Shown: piece after piece, positions 1 through 8,317 of the stretch
Numbering within the stretch: the first letter of the stretch is position 1
How the letters are laid out: the number at the start of each line of letters is the position of its first letter
From: Trebonia sp963777905
GTDB taxonomy: Bacteria > Actinomycetota > Actinomycetes > Streptosporangiales > Streptosporangiaceae
Direction: 5' to 3'
Assembly (NCBI GenBank): GCA_963777905.1
Contig: CAVZSM010000019.1
Location: 124,001-188,000, forward strand
Length of the DNA: 64,000 bases
Notes under the pieces: model-generated
The model's database searches: none
What the model saw: the letters and a program-made list of their open reading frames with translations, nothing else
What the model was told of the DNA's origin: nothing
Program-made: the position numbers and the translations under genes

Positions 1-235
1 ACGCGGCGCGCCACACCTCCAGCAGGACTTCCTGCGCGATCTCCTCGGATTGGGCAGGATCCCTGAGCACCTTGCGGACCAGCCCGTACACCGGGCCGGC
101 GAGCTGGTCGTAGACCGCCTCGAATGCCGCGTGATCCCCTCGGGCCACCCGGATCAGCAGGCTCTCGAGGTCCTGACCGCTTTCCTCCGCCCGGCCAGGA
201 CCCGGCTGCCGCGGGGTCGTCGATGGGGTGTTCAT
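1..235 (-). CDS. sigK: ECF RNA polymerase sigma factor, SigK-like (3' end outside window)
   Basis: The visible 78 residues are the N-terminus and region 2 of an ECF sigma factor, with the core-binding stretch FEAVYDQLAGPVYGLVRKVL followed by SEEIAQEVLLEVWR. Such factors direct RNA polymerase to a small regulon and are usually held by a membrane anti-sigma factor, expected here beyond the window edge. The SigK name rests on context: a fasciclin lipoprotein lies next door, and in Mycobacterium SigK controls the fasciclin proteins MPT70/MPT83. The ATG at 233-235 lies 8 nt after a TCGAAT -10 box, so the mRNA is probably leaderless. Region 4 cannot be checked. Confidence 0.85.
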   Translation of the reverse strand, partial: MNTPSTTPRQPGPGRAEESGQDLESLLIRVARGDHAAFEAVYDQLAGPVYGLVRKVLRDPAQSEEIAQEVLLEVWRAA

Positions 236-243
236 GCCAACGT

Positions 244-271
244 ATTCGAAGCGGCCCATCGGCCAGATTGG
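244..271 (-). promoter_or_regulatory. SigK-type promoter of the sigma gene
   Basis: On the minus strand CCAATC (271-266) is followed by 16 nt and TCGAAT (249-244), then 8 nt to the sigma ATG. This resembles the mycobacterial SigK consensus CCATCC-N16/17-CCGAAT and suggests autoregulation. The divergent promoter at 308-335 has identical geometry. Confidence 0.7.
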
Positions 272-307
272 GTGTGACAGGTCACAGTGACCGGATGCGA
301 CGACGCG

Positions 308-335
308 CCAATCTGCGATCATCGCCGCCGCGAAT
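308..335 (+). promoter_or_regulatory. SigK-type promoter of the oxidoreductase-fasciclin operon
   Basis: CCAATC (308-313), 16 nt, GCGAAT (330-335), then 8 nt to a GTG at 344. The -35 box, spacer and distance to the start codon equal those of the sigma gene's own promoter. This selects the GTG at 344 over the upstream in-frame ATG at 287, which would lie before the -35 box. Confidence 0.7.
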
Positions 336-343
336 CGCTGACC

Positions 344-1945
344 GTGACGACAAGAGAACGCTGGACCCGATGGCTCGCCGGGGCAGTCTCCGGACTGCTC
401 GCCGGCGCCGTGGCGCTCGGAGTCGCCCAGCTGACGGCCGGGGTCAGCGGGCCGCTCGGCAGCCCGGTCGTCGCGGTCGGTGACGTCGCCATCAACCTGA
501 CGCCGGTGCCCGTCAAGGAGTTCGCGATCGCGCACTTCGGCTCCCATGACAAGGACGCGCTGCTCACCGGGGTGCTCGCGGTGCTCCTCGTGGCGGCGAT
601 GGCGGCCGGCCTGCTCGCTGTGCGGCGGACCTGGCCCGGGCTCGCGGTGCTTGCCGTCTTCGGCGCGGTGGGCACCGCCGCCGCCGTCAGCCAGCCGGGC
701 GCCACCGCGCTCGACGTGCTTCCCACGCTTGCCGGAGTGGCCGCCGCGGCGCTCGCGCTGACCGCGATGGCCCGCGCTGTCCAGCGCGGCGCCGCCACAG
801 GGGCCGGCGCCGCCGCCTGGGCTGGCCCCGTCGCCGGGAGTGACACCGGTGCCGGGGCCAGCCCGGGTGCCGCGACGTGGCCGGGGCGCAGGGGGTTCCT
901 GGTCGCGGGGGCCGGCGCGGCGGCGGTCGCGGTGGGCGGCGGCCTGTCCGGGCGGCTGCTCCTCGACCGGTTCAGCGTCGCCTCGTCCCGCGCCCAGGTG
1001 CGCCTGCCCGCGCCCGCCGTGCCCGCGCCGCGCGTGCCGCCGGGAGCGGACCTGCGGATCAGCGGGCTGACGCCGTTCTTCACTTCCGACGCGTCGTTCT
1101 ACCGCGTCGACACGGACCTGGTGCTGCCGCAGGTAGCGCCAGACAGCTGGACGCTGCGCATCGACGGCATGGTCAGCAGGCCGCTGGAGATCACGTTCGG
1201 CGAGCTGCTGCGGATGCCGCTGACCGAGGCCGACATCACCCTCGTGTGCGTGTCCAACGAGGTCGGCGGCTCTTACGCGGGCAACGCCCGGTGGCTCGGC
1301 GCCCCGCTGGCCGCCCTGCTCCGCCGGGCCGGCCCGCGGGCCGGCGCCGATCAGGTGCTGTCGGCCGCCGCGGACGGCATGACGATCTCCACGCCGCTCG
1401 CGACCATCCTCGACAGCAGGAACGCCCTGCTCGCCGTCGGCATGAACGGCCAGCCGCTGCCTATCGAGCACGGATTCCCCGCCCGGATGCTGGTGCCCGG
1501 CCTGTACGGCTACGTGTCGGCGACCAAATGGGTCACCAGGCTGACCGTGACCACCTTCGCGCGGCAGCGCGCGTACTGGACGCAGCGCGGCTACGCCGAG
1601 CGGGCGCCCATCAAAACCGAATCGCGCATCGACGTCCCCCGGCCACTCGCCCGGGTGCCGGCCGGCCGGACACCGGTCGCCGGAGTCGCCTGGGCGCCGT
1701 CCCGCGGCATCGCGGCCGTCGAGGTCAGCGCTGACAGCGGCCCCTGGCACGCCGCCAGGCTCTCGGCCGCGGACGGCATCGACACCTGGCGGCAGTGGGT
1801 GTGGGCCTGGGACGCGACGCCCGGCCTGCACCAGCTGCGGGTCAGGGCAACCGACTCGGCCGGCGTCACGCAGACCCCGCGCGACGCCGCCTCCTTCCCC
1901 GACGGCGCGAGCGGCTGGGACTCCGTCGTCGTCACCGTCACCTGA
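344..1945 (+). CDS. membrane-anchored molybdopterin-dependent oxidoreductase (sulfite-oxidase fold)
   Basis: 533 residues. Hydrophobic segments fill residues 10 to about 165. A GRRGFLVAG stretch at about 180 then precedes another membrane or Tat-like segment. From about residue 235 comes an oxidoreductase molybdopterin-binding domain, and C302 in TLVCVSNEVGG is the expected Mo-ligating cysteine. A C-terminal Mo-co dimerisation/Ig-like domain follows. The catalytic part should face outside; the substrate is unknown. It is likely co-transcribed with the fasciclin lipoprotein 43 bp downstream and driven by the SigK-like factor. Mo supply genes (Mop, modABC) lie 6-16 kb away. The start was chosen from the promoter position. 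Confidence 0.88.
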   Translation: MTTRERWTRWLAGAVSGLLAGAVALGVAQLTAGVSGPLGSPVVAVGDVAINLTPVPVKEFAIAHFGSHDKDALLTGVLAVLLVAAMAAGLLAVRRTWPGLAVLAVFGAVGTAAAVSQPGATALDVLPTLAGVAAAALALTAMARAVQRGAATGAGAAAWAGPVAGSDTGAGASPGAATWPGRRGFLVAGAGAAAVAVGGGLSGRLLLDRFSVASSRAQVRLPAPAVPAPRVPPGADLRISGLTPFFTSDASFYRVDTDLVLPQVAPDSWTLRIDGMVSRPLEITFGELLRMPLTEADITLVCVSNEVGGSYAGNARWLGAPLAALLRRAGPRAGADQVLSAAADGMTISTPLATILDSRNALLAVGMNGQPLPIEHGFPARMLVPGLYGYVSATKWVTRLTVTTFARQRAYWTQRGYAERAPIKTESRIDVPRPLARVPAGRTPVAGVAWAPSRGIAAVEVSADSGPWHAARLSAADGIDTWRQWVWAWDATPGLHQLRVRATDSAGVTQTPRDAASFPDGASGWDSVVVTVT

Positions 1946-1988
1946 CACCCATCCCGGCCAAACAGGTAATCCATCAGAGGGAGAAACA

Positions 1989-2627
1989 ATGAACCACCGC
2001 CGTATCCTCGCATTGTCCGGGCTCGCCGTGAGCCTTAGCATCGGCGCCGCCGCGTGCGGCTCGTCGGCGTCCTCGGGCTCGTCGGCGGCCAACCCGGCCG
2101 CGTCCCCGTCGTCGTCCATGTCTTCGTCGGCCGCGCCGTCCTCGGCCGCCATGTCCGACTTCGGGCCGGGTTGCGCGGCCGTGCCCAAGTCGGGAGCGGG
2201 CAGCTTCACCGGCATGTCGGCCGCCCCGGTAGCCGCCGCCGCGTCGAGTAACCCGGTGCTGTCCACGCTCGTGCAGGCGGTCGAGAAGGCCGGCCTGGTG
2301 GACACCCTGAACTCGGCCAGCGGGATCACGGTCTTCGCGCCAGACAATTCCGCGTTCGCGAAGATCCCGTCGGGGACGCTGACGAAGGTGCTCGCCAACA
2401 AGGCCGAGCTGACCAAGATCCTCACCTACCACGTCGTGGCAGGCCGCTACACCCCGGCCCAGCTCGCCGCGGGGAAGCCGATCAAGACGCTGGAGGGCGG
2501 CACCATCACGCCGGCCATGACCGGCGGAACCTACACGGTCAACGGCACCGACGTGGTGTGCGGCAACGTGCAGACCGCTAATGCCACCGTCTACATCATC
2601 AGCTCGGTGCTGATGCCGTCCTCCTGA
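1989..2627 (+). CDS. fasciclin-domain lipoprotein (MPT70/MPT83-like)
   Basis: 212 residues. The signal peptide ends in a lipobox (SIGAAACGS, Cys at about 24). A Ser/Ala-rich linker to about residue 55 precedes one FAS1 domain with the motifs ITVFAPDNSAF and LTYHVVAGRYTPAQL. FAS1 proteins are surface adhesion proteins; lipidation would anchor this one to the membrane. A GGGAG ribosome-binding site precedes the ATG. It follows the Mo-oxidoreductase in what looks like one SigK-type operon, matching the known SigK/fasciclin link in Mycobacterium. Whether it assists the oxidoreductase is not known. Confidence 0.9.
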   Translation: MNHRRILALSGLAVSLSIGAAACGSSASSGSSAANPAASPSSSMSSSAAPSSAAMSDFGPGCAAVPKSGAGSFTGMSAAPVAAAASSNPVLSTLVQAVEKAGLVDTLNSASGITVFAPDNSAFAKIPSGTLTKVLANKAELTKILTYHVVAGRYTPAQLAAGKPIKTLEGGTITPAMTGGTYTVNGTDVVCGNVQTANATVYIISSVLMPSS

Positions 2628-2706
2628 CGCGGGCCGTCACCGGCCAGGGCGCCCCGGAGCAGACGGAAGCCCTGGCCGGCCGCCGCAGAAACCGCGCTCG
2701 TCACCA

Positions 2707-3228
2707 CTACGGACCGCCGAAGTGCGGGCCACCGTGGTAGGGACCCCAGGCCCATCCCCGCTCACCCCAGCCGGACGGGAACCCGTGCCGCCAGCCGGCG
2801 GGACCGGCCAGCTGGTAGCTCTCCCGGCTGGCACCGGGCGTCGCCGCGACCGCCGCGGACCCCGATCCGGTCGCCGGCCCCGCTGACGGTGACCTGGTGC
2901 CCGGCGCGCCGGCCGCCGCGGACCGCGCCGGCGCCGGAGTGGCCCGAGCGGACCGGACAGGCGCCGCGGAACCGGGCATCGCGGGCGGCTGCGCGGCACC
3001 TCCCGCGGACGGGGCGGCGACCGTCGCGGGGCTCGTGGTGCTGCGCGAGCCCAGCGCGCTGACCGCCTGCCCGCCGTGGCCGAGGAGAGCCACGGCGGCA
3101 CCGACCGCCGCGACCAACAGCAGCACGACCACGCCTGCGATTATGCCCGTGCGGAAGCTGATGTCCTCAAGCCAGGCGTTGATGACCGCGCGCAGGCCTG
3201 AGTGAGTCCTGAACGTCCCGCCGCTCAC
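2707..3228 (-). CDS. hypothetical single-pass membrane protein
   Basis: 173 residues from a GTG. A short N-terminus (about 27 residues) is followed by one strong membrane helix (TGIIAGVVVLLLVAAVGAAV) and a long Pro/Ala/Ser/Thr-rich external tail ending in Gly/Trp/His-rich sequence (GWGERGWAWGPYHGG). No family is recognised. The tail composition suggests an exposed disordered region. No strong ribosome-binding site is visible, so the start is uncertain. It converges with the fasciclin operon and lies downstream of the aldehyde dehydrogenases on the same strand. It could be a real membrane protein or a chance open frame; the membrane helix favours a real gene. Confidence 0.5.
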   Translation of the reverse strand: MSGGTFRTHSGLRAVINAWLEDISFRTGIIAGVVVLLLVAAVGAAVALLGHGGQAVSALGSRSTTSPATVAAPSAGGAAQPPAMPGSAAPVRSARATPAPARSAAAGAPGTRSPSAGPATGSGSAAVAATPGASRESYQLAGPAGWRHGFPSGWGERGWAWGPYHGGPHFGGP

Positions 3229-3267
3229 AATTCGGACGATACAGAGGAAATGCCGGCTACGCCGGCG

Positions 3268-4708
3268 TTACGCGTAGACCGTCTTGAGGTTCTGGTAGGC
3301 GGCGATGGCGCCGGGGCCGAGCTCACGGCCGATGCCGCTGGACTTGACGCCGCCCCACGGGCCTGCCGGGTCCGGCAGATAGCCGTTGATGCCCATGGTG
3401 CCGGTGCGCACCCCCCGGATGACGTCCCTGGCGCGGGCCGGATCGGTGGTCCACACCGACCCGCCCAGGCCGTAGTCGGAGTCGTTGGCGATCCTGATGG
3501 CGTCGTCGGTGTCCGCGTACTCGATGACCGACAGCACCGGGCCGAAGATCTCCTCCTGCGCGATCGTGGAGTTGTTGTCCACGTCGGCGAGGATCGTCGG
3601 CTCGACGAACCAGCCCCTGTCCAGGCCGGCGGCGGCCGCCGCCGGTGACCAGCCGCGCGCCGTCGCTCTTGCCCTTCGCGATGTACCGCTCCACCCGGTC
3701 CCGCTGCCGCTCGGACACCAGCGGCCCGATCAGCGTGGCCGGGTCGAGCGCGTCGCCGACCGGCAGCGAGGACGCGAACCCGGCCAGCGTGTCCACCACC
3801 TCGCCGTACCGGGACCGCGGGGCCAGGATCCGGGTGCCCGCGTAGCAGGTCTGCCCGTTGTTGACCAGCGTGGCGGCGAACAGGTCCTGGCCGATCTTCG
3901 CCAGGTCCAGGTCCGCGTCGTCGAGGATGATCGCCGCGGACTTGCCGCCGAGCTCGAGCGAGACGGGCCGCAGGAGCCGGCCGCACACCTCGGCGATCTG
4001 CCGCCCGGCCGCGGTGGAGCCGGTGAAGGCGACCTTGTCGACGTCGCGGTGCTGGACGAGGTACGCGCCGATTTCCCTGCCGCCGGGCACGATGTTGACC
4101 ACGCCAGGCGGCAGGCCGGCCGCCAGCACCACCTCGGCGAACACGTACGAGTCGAGCACGGTTTCCGGGGACGGCTTGAGCACGATCGTGTTGCCTGCCG
4201 CGAGCGCGGGCGCGTACTTGAACGAGGACAGGGTCTGCGGGTAGTTCCACGGCACGATGCCGGCGACGACGCCGATCGGCTCGTGCCTGATGATCAGGTC
4301 GCCGCCGAGGAACCTGGCGGTCTCCTCCTCCACGGGGGAGGAGGCCAGCAGGCTCACCATGTAGCGCAGCGTGCCCACCGGGGTCATCCCCTCGATGAGC
4401 GGCGACAGCGCGAAAGGCATGCCGTTCTGCTGGCTGACCAGGCGTCCGATGTCCTGGGCGCGCTGCTCTAGTTCGGCCGCGAGCCGTTCCAGCGCTTCCC
4501 CGCGGCGGGCCGGCTCCCAGCGCGACCAGCCGGACGGGTCGTCGAACGCGCGGCGCGCCGCGGCGACCGCGGCGTCCACATCGGCTTCGGCCGCCTCAGG
4601 CGTCTCGCCGATCGGCTCTTCCGTGGACGCGTTGCGCACGGCGATCCTGGCGGCGGAGCTGGGGGACACCCACTCGCCGCCGATGAACAGCGTGTCGTGG
4701 CCGGTCAT
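3268..4708 (-). pseudogene. NAD-dependent aldehyde dehydrogenase, frameshifted
   Basis: Two frames together give a complete ALDH of about 480 residues. From 4708 the frame runs through the NAD-binding domain, the catalytic Glu (LELGGKSAAI) and the catalytic Cys (NNGQTCYAGTR) to LVTGGG. Then it shifts. The C-terminal part (GWFVEPTILADVDNNST, EEIFGPVLSVI, KSSGIGRELG) is read in another frame down to 3268. The break lies in a GC repeat at about 3625-3645 (one extra or two missing bases). That is a typical place for a sequencing indel, so the gene may be intact in the cell. The ATG has a GGGGAG site. It follows the other ALDH after 10 nt, in one operon. Confidence 0.85.
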
Positions 4709-4718
4709 CTGGTCTCCC

Positions 4719-6164
4719 CTAGCCTTCCTGGGACGGCACGGCCATGACGTGCGTCTCCGTGAAGTCGCGCATTCCCTCGCGGCCGAGCTCGCGGCCGATG
4801 CCGCTCTGGTTGAACCCGCCGAACGGGGCCCGCTCGTCCACCGCGGTGGCGTTGTGGTTGTTGAAGAACGTGACGCCGGTGCGCAGCTGCCTGGCGATCT
4901 TCATGCCGTGCTCGGTGTCCGCGGACCAGACCGACGAGCAGAGCCCGGACCAGGTGCTGTTCGCCAGCGCGACCGCCTCTTCCTCGGTGTCGTAGGGGAT
5001 GACCGGGAGGGCGGGACCGAACTGCTCCTCGGCCACGATCCCCAGGTTCGCCGCCGGGTTGAGGACGAGCGAGGGGAGCAGGTAGTTGCCGCTGGCGGCG
5101 TCGACGGCGTACTCGCCGAACGTGAGCACCTCCGCGCCCGCCGCCTCCGCCTGCTCGGTGAGCCCGGCGACGTAGTCGCGCTGCCTGGCGGTGTTCAGCG
5201 GCCCGAACGTGGTGGCCGGGTCGAGGCCGGGACCGACCACGGCGTTCTCCAGCGTGGCGCGCAGCCCGTCGACGACCTCGTCGTACCGGCCGCGCGGCAC
5301 GTACAGCCGCTTGAGCGCCATGCAGACCTGGCCGGTGGTCATGAACGTCGCGCCGCTCATCTTCGCGAACGCGGCCTCGTCGAGCGTCGCGTCGTCGAGC
5401 ACGATCGCGGGATCGTTGCCGCCGAGCTCGAGCGTCACGTTCGTCAGGTTGGGTGCGGCCATCGACATGATCCGCCTGCCGCCGCCGACGCTGCCGGTGA
5501 AGCAGACGTGCCTGACTCGCGGGTCGCCGACCACGATCGGGCCGACCACCTCGTCGGCGCCGGTGACGACGTTGAGCACGCCGGGCGGCAGCTTGGGCAT
5601 CAGGTGCTGGAGGGTGCGCACCGACGACAGCGGCGTGGTGGGCGGCGGCTTCACGATCACCGCGTTGCCGGCCATCAGCGCGGCGGGCAGCGACGCAGCG
5701 AGGATGGCCAGCGGCCAGTTGAACGGGTAGATGATCGTGACGACGCCGGCCGGGAGCTTGGTGATCGTGGTGTCGAACGGCGGGCCCGCGATGTGCTCCG
5801 CCTGGTCGAGCTCGAGGGCGTACTGGGCGGCCTGGTGGAACCGGCCGGCGAACACCATCAGGTCGACCGCGGCCTCGAACCGCACCTTGCCGTTCTCGCG
5901 GGACAGGATCTCGGCCCGCTCGTCGGCGTCCTCGTCGAGTCCCTCGAGGGCCTTCAGGCAGATGGCGGTGCGCTCGGCGGCGGACAGCGCGGCCCAGGCC
6001 GGCCAGGCCTGGTTCGCGGCCGTCACCGCGTCGAGGGCGTCATCGGCCGAGGCCGCCGCGGCGTGCCCGATGACCGTCCCGGCATACGCCGGGTCGTAGA
6101 CGGGAAAGGCGCCGGCCGCGCCTTCACGCTCCTCGCCGTTGATAAGCAGTGGGGTGGTGACCAT
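4719..6164 (-). CDS. NAD(P)-dependent aldehyde dehydrogenase
   Basis: 481 residues, normal ALDH length, oxidising an aldehyde to its acid with NAD(P). Visible are the Rossmann-side motif INGEEREG at the start, IIYPFNWPLAIL, the catalytic Glu (TLELGGNDPAIVL), the catalytic Cys (TTGQVCMALKRLYV) and the C-terminal PFGGFNQSGIGRELG. The ATG is preceded by GGAG. It is the first gene of a two-ALDH operon and lies divergent from the PadR regulator, which probably controls it. The aldehyde substrate cannot be told from sequence. The two ALDHs are not close duplicates, so they may act on different substrates or form a hetero-pair. Confidence 0.92.
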   Translation of the reverse strand: MVTTPLLINGEEREGAAGAFPVYDPAYAGTVIGHAAAASADDALDAVTAANQAWPAWAALSAAERTAICLKALEGLDEDADERAEILSRENGKVRFEAAVDLMVFAGRFHQAAQYALELDQAEHIAGPPFDTTITKLPAGVVTIIYPFNWPLAILAASLPAALMAGNAVIVKPPPTTPLSSVRTLQHLMPKLPPGVLNVVTGADEVVGPIVVGDPRVRHVCFTGSVGGGRRIMSMAAPNLTNVTLELGGNDPAIVLDDATLDEAAFAKMSGATFMTTGQVCMALKRLYVPRGRYDEVVDGLRATLENAVVGPGLDPATTFGPLNTARQRDYVAGLTEQAEAAGAEVLTFGEYAVDAASGNYLLPSLVLNPAANLGIVAEEQFGPALPVIPYDTEEEAVALANSTWSGLCSSVWSADTEHGMKIARQLRTGVTFFNNHNATAVDERAPFGGFNQSGIGRELGREGMRDFTETHVMAVPSQEG

Positions 6165-6275
6165 GGCTAGAACTCCGTTCCCCTAAATCGGTAGTCTCAC
6201 TGCGACCAGAGCCTAGATCCAAGCTGGCTGTGCGACTAGAGGAGGCCCGACAAGCCGGACCGGGACAAGTTAGGC

Positions 6276-6290
6276 GGACCGACAAGGTCC
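6276..6290. promoter_or_regulatory. candidate PadR operator
   Basis: GGACC-N5-GGTCC perfect inverted repeat, 23 bp before the PadR start and inside the ALDH/PadR divergent promoter region. Position and symmetry fit an autoregulatory operator. Such short GC-rich palindromes are common in this genome, so support is weak. Confidence 0.3.
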
Positions 6291-6313
6291 CGTCGGGCGC
6301 TAGGCTCGGTCCC

Positions 6314-6883
6314 ATGCAGGCCCTGCCGCCACTGTCGCTATCGGAATGGCTGGTCCTCGCCGTCCTCAACCAGCAGCCGATGCACGGCTTCGCGGTCGCT
6401 CAGCTGACCTTGCCCCAGGGTGAGCTCGGCCGGGTCTGGCAGATCCCCAAGGCGGTCGTCTACCGCTCCATCGCCCGGATGCTCGCCGCCGGCCTAGTGG
6501 TCCCCGAGAGTACCGAGCAGGGCCTGGGCCCGCAGCGGACCGTATACGCGGTCACGCCGGCGGGCAGCGAGGCGGCGCAGCGCTGGCTGCACACTCCCGT
6601 CGAGCACGTGCGGGACATGCGCTCACACCTGCTGCTCAAGCTCGCCCTGCTGGACCGGGCGGGCGGCGATCTAACGGACTTGCTGCGCGGCCAGCGCGCG
6701 GTGCTCGAGCCCATCGCCAAGGCCATTGAGGACCAGCGTGCCCAGGTCGGCGGCTTCGACGCCGTCCTGCTCGCCTGGCGCCGCGCTACCGCGGTCGCGG
6801 CTCTGGACTTCCTCGACACGGTCGCTGAGCCCCCGCCGCCCGTAGCGCGGCAGGACGGCCCAACCCACATGGTGGATACGTAG
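6314..6883 (+). CDS. PadR family transcriptional regulator
   Basis: 189 residues. The N-terminal winged helix starts LSLSEWLVLAVLNQQPMHGF, typical of PadR, with the recognition region IPKAVVYRSIARMLAAGLV and wing ending RTVYAVTPAGSEAAQRWL. A helical C-terminal dimerisation domain follows. PadR proteins are usually repressors relieved by small aromatic or toxic ligands. The start was put at ATG 6314 because the family begins just before this helix; an upstream in-frame extension to 6230 would be unusual. It is divergent from the ALDH operon, the likely target. Confidence 0.87.
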   Translation: MQALPPLSLSEWLVLAVLNQQPMHGFAVAQLTLPQGELGRVWQIPKAVVYRSIARMLAAGLVVPESTEQGLGPQRTVYAVTPAGSEAAQRWLHTPVEHVRDMRSHLLLKLALLDRAGGDLTDLLRGQRAVLEPIAKAIEDQRAQVGGFDAVLLAWRRATAVAALDFLDTVAEPPPPVARQDGPTHMVDT

Positions 6884-6926
6884 GCACTAACCATCCACCA
6901 TCGTGCGGGACGCGTCCCGAGGCGCG

Positions 6927-7565
6927 CTAGGAGCGCGCCGCCAGGGCGAAGAAGTGATCCACGGCATCGTCGTACGCGGTGAGCCGCCATCCGGAGGCGG
7001 CCGTCGACCTCCGCAGCGGACCGGCCGATAGTGGCTCGTCCGGTGTCATCGTCCGGCCATGCCGCGCGGCGAGCGCCGCGCGTCCCGCGGGATGGAACAG
7101 CACGAGCAGGCCGCCGGAGCGGGTGACGCGGGCGAGTTCCGTGAGCGCGGTTTCGGTGTCAGGCAGGTGGTTGATCAGGCCGGCCGCGAAGAGCGCGTCG
7201 GCCGCCGCGTCGGCGAAGGGCAGCCGACGGGCGTCTGCGAGGACGAGCGCCGCGCGTGCGGCCGCGGCTTGCGGACGCGCCTGGGCGAGCATCTCGGGAG
7301 TCAGGTCGGCGGCGATGACGACGCCGTCCGGGCCGACGGCCTGGCGGAGGGCGGGCAACGCCCGGCCGGTGCCGCAGCCAACGTCGACGACCACCCCGCC
7401 GCGGGGGATGCCGGCCTGGGCGACCGCGGCAGCGTAGCCGGGCATATCGTCGCCGAACCTCGTGTCCCAGGTGGCGGCTCTGCTGGCGAAGAACGTCCGG
7501 GTCTCGGCGATGTACCGGCGGCTCGCCGAGGCTGGCGCCGAAGCGGGCGTGTCAGGCGACACCAT
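6927..7565 (-). CDS. class I SAM-dependent methyltransferase
   Basis: 212 residues, soluble. Motif I is clear (VVVDVGCGTGRALPAL), followed by the acidic residue of the SAM-binding strand (IAADLTPEML), motif II-like LVLADARRLPFADAAADAL and the post-motif ARVTRSGGLLVLFHPAG. This is the Methyltransf_11/25 fold. Acceptor unknown. The ATG at 7565 gives the usual short lead-in (YIAETRTFFASRAATWDTRF); the open frame runs further upstream but overlaps the next promoter region. It converges with the PadR gene. Confidence 0.87.
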   Translation of the reverse strand: MVSPDTPASAPASASRRYIAETRTFFASRAATWDTRFGDDMPGYAAAVAQAGIPRGGVVVDVGCGTGRALPALRQAVGPDGVVIAADLTPEMLAQARPQAAAARAALVLADARRLPFADAAADALFAAGLINHLPDTETALTELARVTRSGGLLVLFHPAGRAALAARHGRTMTPDEPLSAGPLRRSTAASGWRLTAYDDAVDHFFALAARS

Positions 7566-7665
7566 GCGCCCATGATGCCGACGTCCAAGACCGGAGCGCA
7601 AGGCTAGCTTGCACTTGGCAACTGGCGGGAGCGCGGTACATGTTTGGGCGAGTAGCGTTAAAGCC

Positions 7666-7875
7666 ATGAAGCTGAGCGCGCGCAACCAGATACCGGCCCG
7701 GGTCGTTGCCATCAACGCCGGAGAGGCGATCGCCAACGTCCAGTTGGACGCTAACGGCGTGCGCCTAGTGGCCTCGATCACTGTGGAGGCGGTCCGTGAA
7801 CTCGGGCTCGCCGAGGGCAGCGAGGTCACCGCGGTGATCAAGGCCTCAGACGTCATCCTGTCCGTCGCAGGCTAA
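7666..7875 (+). CDS. TOBE-domain molybdate-binding protein (Mop)
   Basis: 69 residues, a single TOBE/Mop domain (MKLSARNQIPARVVAINAG, then VEAVRELGLAEGSEVTAVIK and ASDVILSV). Such small cytoplasmic proteins oligomerise and bind molybdate or tungstate as a store or sensor. The full family length is present. The ATG at 7666 begins exactly at the conserved MKLSARN. It stands alone on the plus strand. Its job links with the modABC operon and the molybdopterin oxidoreductase elsewhere in the window. Confidence 0.92.
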   Translation: MKLSARNQIPARVVAINAGEAIANVQLDANGVRLVASITVEAVRELGLAEGSEVTAVIKASDVILSVAG

Positions 7876-8317
7876 GTGCCAGCGACGAGGGTCGCAGCAA
7901 GGTGGCCGACCTGTCGATTGCGCAATTGACACCTGTAGGCGGTACCCGACATCACAAAAGGGTGGGGCGCCTCGACACCGGGCTGGTCATTCCTTCCTCT
8001 GGACCGCATACGGGAGCGGTCTGCAGGACCGTCGGGACACGCGGAAGGCAGGGTGCGAGCCACGATCGGCGCGCTGGCTGGCGCGGCTGTTGCCGAGTTT
8101 GAGCCGTTCTTAGATCAAGGCGGCTCCGCTGCGCTCCGCCGCGCTCGGGGCGGGCGGCCAGCGCGTCAAGGGCGCCCGCGGCGTCGCATGCGATTCGCAT
8201 GCGATCGCTTCGCGACCCTTGACCCGCCGACCGCTCACCAGGGATTCGGCGCCTATGAGGAAGATGGGGGGAGAGCAGGGGCCAGCTCAGGCGGGGGCAC
8301 GGGGCTAGGCTCACTGT
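7876..8317. other. 442-bp gap without a convincing gene
   Basis: No frame here shows a recognisable protein or good coding pattern on either strand. It contains the structured repeat at 8165-8223 and, just before the next gene, a TAGGCT box (8305-8310) 7 nt from its GTG that could be a -10 element of a leaderless transcript. Confidence 0.5.
8165..8223. repeat. inverted repeat enclosing a tandem 11-bp repeat
   Basis: Outer arms GTCAAGGG (8165-8172) and CCCTTGAC (8216-8223) enclose two head-to-tail copies of TCGCATGCGAT (8184-8194, 8195-8205). Each inner copy contains the palindrome GCATGC. It could be a mobile or extragenic palindromic element, or a protein-binding site. Function unknown. Confidence 0.55.

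Noticed and set aside
4371..6170. Long plus-strand open frame (about 600 codons) opposite the aldehyde dehydrogenases
   Set aside because: It is the antisense shadow of two clear ALDH genes; its product is Arg/Gly/Val-rich with no family features.
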